Below, piece after piece: positions 1-6,585 of a stretch of 12,377 nt of DNA (the first letter of the stretch is position 1; each line of letters opens with the position of its first letter). The stretch comes from Verrucomicrobiota bacterium (GTDB taxonomy: Bacteria > Verrucomicrobiota > Verrucomicrobiia > Chthoniobacterales > UBA10450), in contig QHON01000043.1 of assembly GCA_003218815.1 (NCBI GenBank), positions 1 through 12,377 on the forward strand. The letters run 5' to 3'. The position numbers were made by a program, and so were the translations under genes. The notes beneath the pieces were generated by a model. The model made no database searches, was not told the origin of the DNA, and was given only the letters and a program-made list of their open reading frames with translations.

Positions 1-143
1 CCGCCCGATATATTTCTCGCTCATTGGCATCCATCATCTCGATCTAAAGCCTAGACGCTTCGGATCGCGATTCGGCGCGAAATATTTTAGAGAATTTGCG
101 GCGAAGCGCCCCGAACAGAACGCGAGGACATGCGCTCTAGAGA
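1..143. other. Intergenic stretch downstream of the L,D-transpeptidase gene
   Basis: These 143 bases lie beyond the stop codon of the L,D-transpeptidase gene and run to the window edge. I see no convincing gene, RNA gene or strong terminator here. A short inverted repeat (gatca, five bases, tgatc at 142 to 156) overlaps the stop codon but has only five-base arms. The reading frames crossing this stretch look like shadows, with no recognisable protein motif. A neighbouring gene outside the window may begin or end just to the left. Confidence 0.5.
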
Positions 144-1118
144 TCAGAAAATGATCACGGTATTGCCAACAGTGACGAGGTCTTTCACTCGGGCGGCGTC
201 CCAGTTTGCCAATCGGATGCAACCGTGACTCGCGGCGCGACCTATGGTCTCTGGATTATTCGTCCCGTGAATCCCAATGCCCGGTCTGTTCAAACCCATC
301 CAGAGAACGCCGACGAGATTGTTCGGACCGGGCGGAAGATTGTAATAATTCTCGGTGCGCACGCCGTAATTGAGCATACCCTCATCATAACGGAACCACG
401 GCCAAATCGTCGCGCCGAGGATTTTCCACGTTCCGACGGGCGCAGGTAACGTTTTCGAGCCCGGTGTAATGGGAAAAACGCAGACGAGTTGGTCCTTATC
501 GAAGACCTCCAGGAGATGTTCTTTCGTATCGACGAAAGTTTTGCGAGCAGCGAATGCCGGATTTTCAGGCACTTTTCCCTCGGTGAATTTTTCGACCTCG
601 AATGGCAAAACATTCGGCACCTTGAGAATTTCCCCCGGCTGCAAATGTTCCCAGTTTTTTCCGGGATTTAGTTTCTGAATGTAAGACTCCGCTGAATGGT
701 AACGCTCGGCGACGAACTCGAGCAGCGAGGTGTATGGCAGCCATTTCAAGTTTGCTTGCTCGGCATGACTGCTGGGAAAGTTGCCTATCAATTTCAAATC
801 TTCGTCTCTGATCGTGTAGGTTGTGTACGTCACCGGCACCTGATCGAGCAGCCAGGAATCGACCGCGCCTGTCTTTGGCATGGCGTGCGCGTGCTTATAG
901 GAAATGAGCGCCTTGCGAAAAAATTCGCCCATCCGCCCATCGATCTTGCCCGGCCCGAAATCACTATTATCCAAAAAAATCTGGAGACGCGTCGCAGTCT
1001 CCTCGTCGTAGTTCGGCAACGCCACCGGATAAACTCTCGGGGGTGGTGTTGTGCTCTCCTGCGCCAAAGCGAAGATCGAGATCGTAACAAAAAGGAGCGT
1101 GAGCAAAAGGAACTTCAT
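144..1118 (-). CDS. Secreted L,D-transpeptidase (YkuD domain) with peptidoglycan-binding and LysM-like regions
   Basis: Predicted to form 3-3 or protein-anchoring cross-links in peptidoglycan outside the cytoplasmic membrane. I chose the ATG at 1118, giving 324 residues, because it places a classic signal peptide at the very N-terminus (residues 1-20, hydrophobic core, cleavage likely after ALA). An in-frame TTG at 1169 would add 17 residues in front of it. Residues about 37-90 resemble a PG_binding_1 repeat (LQIFLDN...GKIDGRMG...ALISYK). Residues about 129-170 resemble LysM (YTSLLEFVAERY...LNPG...LQPGEILKVPNV). The YkuD domain fills about 192-324 and ends with the diagnostic HGT...SHGCIRL motif: His284, His298 and catalytic Cys300. 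The gene starts 56 nt after the mscS stop, so it is probably the last gene of the same transcript. The family call is firm; the exact substrate is not visible. Confidence 0.9.
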   Translation of the reverse strand: MKFLLLTLLFVTISIFALAQESTTPPPRVYPVALPNYDEETATRLQIFLDNSDFGPGKIDGRMGEFFRKALISYKHAHAMPKTGAVDSWLLDQVPVTYTTYTIRDEDLKLIGNFPSSHAEQANLKWLPYTSLLEFVAERYHSAESYIQKLNPGKNWEHLQPGEILKVPNVLPFEVEKFTEGKVPENPAFAARKTFVDTKEHLLEVFDKDQLVCVFPITPGSKTLPAPVGTWKILGATIWPWFRYDEGMLNYGVRTENYYNLPPGPNNLVGVLWMGLNRPGIGIHGTNNPETIGRAASHGCIRLANWDAARVKDLVTVGNTVIIF

Positions 1119-1174
1119 AAGCAAAGACGTGAACGACCGGAGATTCCTCGACTTCCCTTGAAATGACAAACGAC

Positions 1175-2227
1175 TTATCGCGCGTCGCCCTTCGGGAACA
1201 TGACTTTTTCAGGGGCAGCGTTGAGGGCCGCCAGTAATTTCGGAATCAGGCGGCTCTTCATCGACCCAGCTTCGCGCGGCGCGACCAGATAACGAACGAT
1301 GGCGTCGACCCAGGTCACTTCATCTACGCGAAAAATAACGCGTGGATGCTCGCGTACTTCCAGTTCGTCCACCGGGGTCCGGGCGAGGAGGTCGCGGTAG
1401 ACGCCGATGCGTTCCATCATTTCTTCACCGAGTTCTTCTTCAACGATTCTCTGCATGGTTTTTGCGACGAACTCCAAATCACTCTGGTAGGCGATTTGAA
1501 ATTTGATTTCATTCCAGATGTAGGGAAAGAGCGGCCACGAATAGTTGTAAACGATTGAGTCGAGCACTTTCTCATTTGGAAACCTGATCGTGCGACCGCT
1601 TGGGTGATCGCCGGAAATATATTGACCGCCGAATTCCCACAGGGTGGTGTCGAGATAGCCAACGTCGATCACATCGCCAGTAGCATCGTCGATTTTGATC
1701 CGATCGCCGACGCGGAATGGTTGGCGAACGAGAATGTAAATCCAGGCGATGAAACTCTTCATAGGCGTTTGCACGGCTAGGCCAATGATAATCGATCCAA
1801 CGCCGAGCGCAGTGAGCGCGGCGTACCAATTGACAAAAATTATCGAGACGGCAATGAGCGCAATCAGGAGCGCAACGAGTAAATGTTCGACTCGCTGGAG
1901 GGTGAAACGGATAGCAGCGTCTTCAATTCGACCGAGCGCATACACCGAAATTGCTTTTGCAATCGCAATCACAATGACAATGAGCGCGGCGGCGCGGATG
2001 ATTCGACGCCCAAGTTCGAGATGCGATGGCGAGAGCGGTATAAGCATCGAACCGAGAAGAAAGTAAAGAGCGGCGCAGCCAATGAGCAGGAGCGCATGCG
2101 TAACGAACCAAAACTTGTCCGTGCCGCGTGCCTTGACCTTTTCGCCGGGCTTCTTTTCGCGTGTGGTTCGAGCCAACTCTTTGCGGACTTCCGGTTTTTC
2201 GGAAATTTGCTCTGCGGTCTCGGGCAT
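1175..2227 (-). CDS. MscS-family small-conductance mechanosensitive ion channel
   Basis: Predicted inner-membrane channel that opens under membrane tension and releases solutes on hypo-osmotic shock. With the ATG at 2227 it has 350 residues; the preceding TTG codon at 2230 is an alternative start. A charged cytoplasmic N-terminus (about 1-38) is followed by three hydrophobic segments at about 39-63, 76-98 and 114-140. The third runs into the glycine- and alanine-rich pore-type segment (LGVGSIIIGLAVQ, about 141-153). The MscS beta domain follows, with RQPFRVGDRIKI (168-179) and RFPNEKVLDSIVYNYS (215-230), then an alpha/beta C-terminal domain. This is the size of a small MscS protein with three membrane segments, not the large MscK type. 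It lies 120 nt downstream of the debranching-enzyme gene and 56 nt upstream of the L,D-transpeptidase gene, consistent with shared transcription. The family is clear; ion selectivity is not. Confidence 0.9.
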   Translation of the reverse strand: MPETAEQISEKPEVRKELARTTREKKPGEKVKARGTDKFWFVTHALLLIGCAALYFLLGSMLIPLSPSHLELGRRIIRAAALIVIVIAIAKAISVYALGRIEDAAIRFTLQRVEHLLVALLIALIAVSIIFVNWYAALTALGVGSIIIGLAVQTPMKSFIAWIYILVRQPFRVGDRIKIDDATGDVIDVGYLDTTLWEFGGQYISGDHPSGRTIRFPNEKVLDSIVYNYSWPLFPYIWNEIKFQIAYQSDLEFVAKTMQRIVEEELGEEMMERIGVYRDLLARTPVDELEVREHPRVIFRVDEVTWVDAIVRYLVAPREAGSMKSRLIPKLLAALNAAPEKVMFPKGDAR

Positions 2228-2342
2228 CAATTATGAATCGCACCAGTCCGCATCGATGAGCGCCACCTTTCTACTGGTAGGAGGAGGCCGTATTAACCGC
2301 AATTTGAGATCTGCCCTGGATCTTGCCCTGCCACTGGTGTTT

Positions 2343-2357
2343 GACCGCTAAGCGGTC
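2343..2357. repeat. 15-base near-perfect palindrome over the debranching-enzyme stop codon
   Basis: The sequence gaccgct-a-agcggtc has perfect seven-base arms around a single central base and covers the TAG stop codon (2348-2350) of the debranching-enzyme gene. It could form a five-pair stem with a five-base loop in RNA, or be a dyad binding site in DNA. There is no T-run after it on the minus strand, so it is not a standard intrinsic terminator. A palindrome of this length is near what chance gives in 12 kb. Confidence 0.35.
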
Positions 2358-4402
2358 TTCACCCAAGAGCGCAACACTTCAGCGACACTCCACGCTTGCG
2401 CGATGCAGCCGCCGGCTAGGTGTGGTTCGTTAGCATCAAAAACTTCACTGATGGTGCCGAGCCCATTATCGCTCAAATGCACCGGGAAGAGTTCAAGAAA
2501 TTTACGGGCGCCTCGTTTATCGTCCGAGTGAACTTTCAGCCAGGCGTCGATGAACGGGCCAATCAACCACGCCCAGACCGTGCCCTGATGGTAAGCACCG
2601 TCTCGCGAACGCAGATCGCCGGAATAAATAGGCTTGTATTCCGGATCATCGGGTGAAAGCGACCGCAATCCGAGCGGGGTGAGCAGTTTGTTTTGGACGA
2701 TATCGACAACGGACCTCCAGCGTTCTTGATCGAGCACCGGATGATCGAGCGAGATGGCAAAGATCTGATTTGGGCGGCAAGAAACATCGTGGGTTTCCTT
2801 TTGGCCGTTGCAATCGACAACGTCGAAAAGATAACCGCCATCGGCGAACCAAAAACGCTGGTTGAATGAAGCACGCGTGCGTTGTGCATGTTTTTGATAA
2901 CGCTGCGCAGTCGCAGTGCTACCAGTTCGGTCCAACCAATCCGCGAGCAATTGAAGCGCGTTATACCAGAGGGCATTGATCTCGACTGGCTTGCCGCGGC
3001 GTGGCGTCACGACCCAATCATCCATCTTCGCGTCCATCCAAGTAAGCTGATAGCCTTTTTCGCCTTCCGTGAGCAGACCGTCGGTCGGATCGACATGAAT
3101 ATTGAACTTCGTTCCACGCAAGTGCTTCTCGATAATGTCTATCAAAGCGGGCAAGAGAAGCTTCAGCGTCGTGCGATCATTCGTTATGTCGATGTAACGG
3201 GCGAGCGCATGAAAGAACCAGAGCGTCGCGTCAGCGGTGTGATAGAGACCTTGCTTCGCGCCATCGGGAAACATGTTCGGGATCAAACCGTCACGAATGT
3301 AGTAGGCGAAGGTTCGCAGGATGTATCCAGCTTCGAGCCAGCGACCGGTCGTTAAGGTCAACCCTTCGAGGCTAATCATCGTGTCGCGTCCCCAGTCGGT
3401 GAACCAGTGATAGCCGGCGATTACGGTGCGCACCTCATCCCCAGCCGCATGCGCGCGTGCCGCTTCCTCAAAACGACCAGCGGGCGTAATGACAAATTGA
3501 TCGGCTGCAAACGTTAACTCGGCCCCGAAACCTTCGCGCGCGTCTGGCATCGCGGCGTCGAGCAACCGTGCCCGCCGCTCGCATTCAGAGGCGAGTGCCT
3601 GCTTCGGATCAAGCACCTCGACGATTTCCCATTTTTCTGTTGAAGCGATGAGCGTAGTCGTCATCTCTTTTGTAAGATCGACATAGAAAAAGCCGGGACT
3701 CCACAATTCACCTTCGTGGGCATAACCGCGGCTTTGTTCGATGCGATAAACAACTTGCGGAATCTTCTTGGCCGCAATGGTGAAAGCCGATTCGGAGCTG
3801 CACAATTTCATTCGCAATGCGGGAAATCCGGGCCGGGCCGGCGCGATCTCGTAACGGCCGTTCACCGCGGTGAGCTTGTAGGGCCCGGCAGTGCCTTTGT
3901 TCACCGGAATCTCGTGATGACGAAAATGAAACGCCGGGCGCAACTCTAGTCGCGGACGACTGGCGCCTTTCAGAATGCGGTAGGTCACATGCACTGTGTT
4001 TTGTAAGTGCGGAAGAATTACCCGCTTTTCGAAAACCAAGTCGCGCACATGATAAGTCCAAATCGGCAACCCATCTTCGAGTCGAAATTCGCGGAGATAA
4101 TCGGCGCCTTTGAGATTCAGCTGGCCACCGCCCCGTTCTTCGCCACCGAGCGAAATCACATCGTCGTTGTTGAAACGGAGAAACTCCGAGAGGTGATTCC
4201 ACATCACAACGCGTCCGAGCGGCGCGGCTAACGCAGCGATGAGTAAGCCATGATAGCGGCGCGTCACGGCGCCGGAAATCGTGCCCGATGCGTAACCGCC
4301 GAGTCCATTCGTTACGATCCACTCGCGATTGAGCAAAACTTCGCGCGAAGCTTGCCCCGGATCCCACGTCATCCTGCGTACGACGGCAGGGTTATTCAGC
4401 AT
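2348..4402 (-). CDS. Glycogen debranching enzyme (amylo-alpha-1,6-glucosidase, GDE/GH133 type)
   Basis: Predicted cytoplasmic enzyme that removes alpha-1,6 branch points from glycogen-like glucans. The 684-residue protein has the two-part layout of the prokaryotic (archaeal-type) GDE family. The N-terminal domain (about 18-290) carries the hallmarks EWIVTNGLGGYASGT (27-41) and RRYHGLL (48-54). The C-terminal (alpha/alpha)6 GDE_C domain (about 300-680) carries DWGRDTMISLEGL (336-348), TWMDAK (454-459), VEINALWYNAL (473-483), YHQGTVWAWLIGPF (604-617) and ISEVFD (651-656). By family analogy Asp457 and Glu653 are the likely catalytic acids; this is inferred from motif position. It is not the GH13 isoamylase (TreX/GlgX) type. 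The ATG at 4402 overlaps the end of treZ by 11 nt, pointing to translational coupling and a shared glucan or trehalose pathway. Full length, no disruption seen. Confidence 0.93.
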   Translation of the reverse strand: MLNNPAVVRRMTWDPGQASREVLLNREWIVTNGLGGYASGTISGAVTRRYHGLLIAALAAPLGRVVMWNHLSEFLRFNNDDVISLGGEERGGGQLNLKGADYLREFRLEDGLPIWTYHVRDLVFEKRVILPHLQNTVHVTYRILKGASRPRLELRPAFHFRHHEIPVNKGTAGPYKLTAVNGRYEIAPARPGFPALRMKLCSSESAFTIAAKKIPQVVYRIEQSRGYAHEGELWSPGFFYVDLTKEMTTTLIASTEKWEIVEVLDPKQALASECERRARLLDAAMPDAREGFGAELTFAADQFVITPAGRFEEAARAHAAGDEVRTVIAGYHWFTDWGRDTMISLEGLTLTTGRWLEAGYILRTFAYYIRDGLIPNMFPDGAKQGLYHTADATLWFFHALARYIDITNDRTTLKLLLPALIDIIEKHLRGTKFNIHVDPTDGLLTEGEKGYQLTWMDAKMDDWVVTPRRGKPVEINALWYNALQLLADWLDRTGSTATAQRYQKHAQRTRASFNQRFWFADGGYLFDVVDCNGQKETHDVSCRPNQIFAISLDHPVLDQERWRSVVDIVQNKLLTPLGLRSLSPDDPEYKPIYSGDLRSRDGAYHQGTVWAWLIGPFIDAWLKVHSDDKRGARKFLELFPVHLSDNGLGTISEVFDANEPHLAGGCIAQAWSVAEVLRSWVKTA

Positions 4403-6419
4403 GTTTGTCGGGCTGATCTTGAATCCAAGGGCGGCGTTTTGGCTTGCGACGGGGAGCCCTTTCCGGAATCAAACGCAACGCCACTGCTGCTTCGGCTGGC
4501 AAGAGCCATCGCTCCTGTGTGACAAGTGGCGCGGCGCCTGGCCCACCGTACCGTGGAGACTCGGATGTCCATAGCGTCTCCCATTCGCAACCGAGTGGTG
4601 GCGCCAGCAGAGGCTCAGGCGCGGGCGTAAGCACTTGACGTTTCCCGAAGTTCACTATGAGCAAGCGATCGCCCTTCTCATCTGCAAAATACCGGAGCAC
4701 AAAACTCGCCGGTCCAAGGACGGCGCCATCGATTTCGCCAGGCTTTTGCTCGCGAAACCGCGAATCTTCATGGCGTAATTTGATAAGATCGACATGGAGA
4801 TCATAAAGGTCCCGGTTCGCCGCTCGTTGAGAAAAATCGAGTTTGCAATTGGCAAACAGTTGCGGATCAGATGGCGATGGCAAATTTCTTTGCATCTCTT
4901 CATTCGCCATCGACGGAAACTGAGCCAGAAATTCAAAGCGCCCTTTGCGGATCGCCTCGCGCATATCGCTGTCTCCTACATCGGTGAAAAACACGAATGG
5001 ACTGCTTGAGCCAAACTCCTGGCCTTGAAAAAGCATCGGTGTCCACGGCCCGAGCAAGAGAAGCGCGGTCATGGCGCGATAGCGCCCCGGCGAAGTCCGG
5101 AAGCGCAATCGCTCACCGCGCGGATTATTCGAAATCTGGTCGTGATTTTCGATGAAAGCGACAAACACCTCCGGTGGAATGCCAAAGCTCGGTGTGCCAC
5201 GTTGCGACGCCTGCCAGGAATAAGGTTGGCCCTGGTAAAGATAACCGTACTTGGCCGCGGAAATGAACTCTTGTGGCGAACCGGAATAATCCGTGCAATA
5301 CGCTTCATTTCTTCCAGTCAACGCGACAAATGCGCTGTGATGAAAGTCGTCATTCCATAAACCGTCCAGATCGTGGCCGCCTTCACTGCGCGGTCGAACC
5401 ATCTTGGCTTCCTGCGGCTCATTCTCCGCAATCAAAATTAGCGAACGCTTCCCGGCTGCCGTGCGAGCTGCTCGGCCGACTGCCCCAATAATGTACTCGT
5501 CCGACGTATCGCAAACATTCTGCGTCGCATCGAAGCGGAATCCATCGAAATGAAACTCATCAATCCAATAACGCCCATTGATAATGAAAAACTCGCGGAC
5601 TGGACCTGAATTCGGTCCGTCAAAGTTAATCGACTCGCCCCAATCGTTTTCGTATCGGGCAGTGAAATAATGATCGGAAAAAACGCGCACGTAATTTCCG
5701 TCCGGGCCAAAGTGGTTGTAAACAACATCGAGAATGACGCCCAAGCCTAACGAATGAGCATGATTCACGAAAGCGCGTAGATCGTCCGGGGTCCCGTACA
5801 AATGGGTAGGCGCGAAAAAATCCACCCCGTCATAACCCCAACCGAAGTTTCCTGGAAAATCCGCGATCGGCATTACTTCAATAACGGTGATGCCAATGCG
5901 CGCCAGCTCAGTCAGTTGTTCTGCGGCAGCGCGCCAGGTTCCTTCCTTGGTGAACGTACCCACGTGCATCTCATAAATGATTTGGCCCTTTAACTGCTTG
6001 CCGGGCCATTTCGCGTCTGACCAGTTGAATTTCCTTGGATCGACTATGCAGGAAGAACCGTGCGGGCCATCAGGCTGAAAACGCGATACTGGATCGGGGT
6101 GAAAATGTTCGGCGTTATCAACACGAAACCTATAACAGTCGTCACCGTGGGCTTCGATCGACCCGGAAAAATATCCGCCGTCTTCCCGCTCGAGGGGATG
6201 AAATGTGCGAGGTGCAGTTTTTTCCGCGCTTGCTTCAAGGACGATATCGACCCGAGTTGCTTTCGGCGCCCAAATGCGAAAATGCGTTTCGTTTGCGCCG
6301 ATCAATTCCGCGCCGATGGGATAGCGGCGAAGGCGTCGGGGATCGATCACGCAGGATTTTCGCCCATCAGCCGAGTCACGGCTGTCGGTTTCGATGATTT
6401 CTCGTTTCCTGCGCGACAT
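4392..6419 (-). CDS. treZ: Malto-oligosyltrehalose trehalohydrolase (GH13)
   Basis: Predicted cytoplasmic hydrolase that releases free trehalose from maltooligosyltrehalose, the product of TreY. I use the ATG at 6419 (675 residues); the codon before it is TTG and could also start. Residues about 32-110 form the N-terminal beta-sandwich (IGANETHFRIWAPKATRVDI). The GH13 barrel begins near YEMHVGTFTKEGTW (149-162) and includes WGYDGVDFFAP, DVVYNHFGPDGNY and the catalytic set Asp297 (FDGFRFDAT), Glu332 (IAENEP) and Asp427 (ENHDQ). The NDDFHHS motif (356-362) and the FVAFIENHDQ, LLLLGPWTPMLFQGQEFG and PFVFFTD strings are typical of TreZ, not of GlgB or GlgX. It is longer than the usual 550-620 residues, with a polar N-terminal extension of about 25 residues and a basic C-terminal tail (653-675). 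No treY or treS is visible in the window. The gene overlaps the downstream debranching gene by 11 nt. Confidence 0.9.
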   Translation of the reverse strand: MSRRKREIIETDSRDSADGRKSCVIDPRRLRRYPIGAELIGANETHFRIWAPKATRVDIVLEASAEKTAPRTFHPLEREDGGYFSGSIEAHGDDCYRFRVDNAEHFHPDPVSRFQPDGPHGSSCIVDPRKFNWSDAKWPGKQLKGQIIYEMHVGTFTKEGTWRAAAEQLTELARIGITVIEVMPIADFPGNFGWGYDGVDFFAPTHLYGTPDDLRAFVNHAHSLGLGVILDVVYNHFGPDGNYVRVFSDHYFTARYENDWGESINFDGPNSGPVREFFIINGRYWIDEFHFDGFRFDATQNVCDTSDEYIIGAVGRAARTAAGKRSLILIAENEPQEAKMVRPRSEGGHDLDGLWNDDFHHSAFVALTGRNEAYCTDYSGSPQEFISAAKYGYLYQGQPYSWQASQRGTPSFGIPPEVFVAFIENHDQISNNPRGERLRFRTSPGRYRAMTALLLLGPWTPMLFQGQEFGSSSPFVFFTDVGDSDMREAIRKGRFEFLAQFPSMANEEMQRNLPSPSDPQLFANCKLDFSQRAANRDLYDLHVDLIKLRHEDSRFREQKPGEIDGAVLGPASFVLRYFADEKGDRLLIVNFGKRQVLTPAPEPLLAPPLGCEWETLWTSESPRYGGPGAAPLVTQERWLLPAEAAVALRLIPERAPRRKPKRRPWIQDQPDKHAE

Positions 6420-6422
6420 CAA

Positions 6423-6585
6423 TAATCAAGAACATGCGGAGCGCTTGCTCAGGAAGCAACCCAAGAGGGAGTGCGAAGCTCCGCATGGTCTTGAATTGAA
6501 CCAATTGGGCATGTCCTTTCAGACTTGGGTAGGACGGATGGTTAATGTTTGACACCGGGATCGAAAGTGACTGTAGCCGAAACTG
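6423..6585. promoter_or_regulatory. 163-nt leader region between the glycosyltransferase gene and treZ
   Basis: This is the longest gap between genes in the window. On the minus strand it separates the glycosyltransferase stop (6586) from the treZ ATG (6419). Its treZ-proximal half is occupied by a long inverted repeat, listed separately. I looked for a sigma70-type promoter in the distal half (6495-6585) and found no pair of good -35 and -10 boxes. No strong Shine-Dalgarno precedes the treZ ATG. The position suggests either a second promoter with a structured leader or an internal processing or attenuation site within a longer transcript. This role is inference. Confidence 0.4.
6426..6494. 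repeat. Long inverted repeat with nested hairpin just upstream of treZ
   Basis: Two 17-base arms, 6426-6442 and 6478-6494, are complementary at 16 of 17 positions; the core catgcggagc / gctccgcatg is perfect over ten bases. The only mismatch pairs 6432 with 6488. Inside the 35-base interval a second short stem is possible (ttgct at 6445-6449 with agcaa at 6455-6459, five-base loop). In treZ mRNA the outer stem would end six bases before the AUG, exactly where a ribosome binding site should be. It is followed by an A/T-rich stretch but no real U-run, so it is not a textbook terminator. It may be a translational or attenuation control structure, or a REP/MITE-like repeat; the sequence alone does not decide. 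Confidence 0.7.

Noticed and set aside
696..1166. Open plus-strand frame opposite the L,D-transpeptidase gene
   Set aside because: It has no recognisable motif and lies entirely opposite a gene with a full signal peptide and YkuD catalytic motif; it is a shadow frame.
2241..2339. Repeated caccagt / actggt(g) motifs in the gap before mscS as an operator
   Set aside because: The arms are six to seven bases at irregular distances and could occur by chance.
2343..2357. Palindrome at the end of the debranching gene as an intrinsic terminator
   Set aside because: No T-run follows on the minus strand and the arms are only seven bases with a one-base centre; listed as a repeat only.
3708..4367. Open minus-strand frame of about 219 codons inside the debranching-enzyme gene
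   Set aside because: It is Arg-, Ser- and Cys-rich with no family motif and sits in another frame of a well-supported GDE protein.
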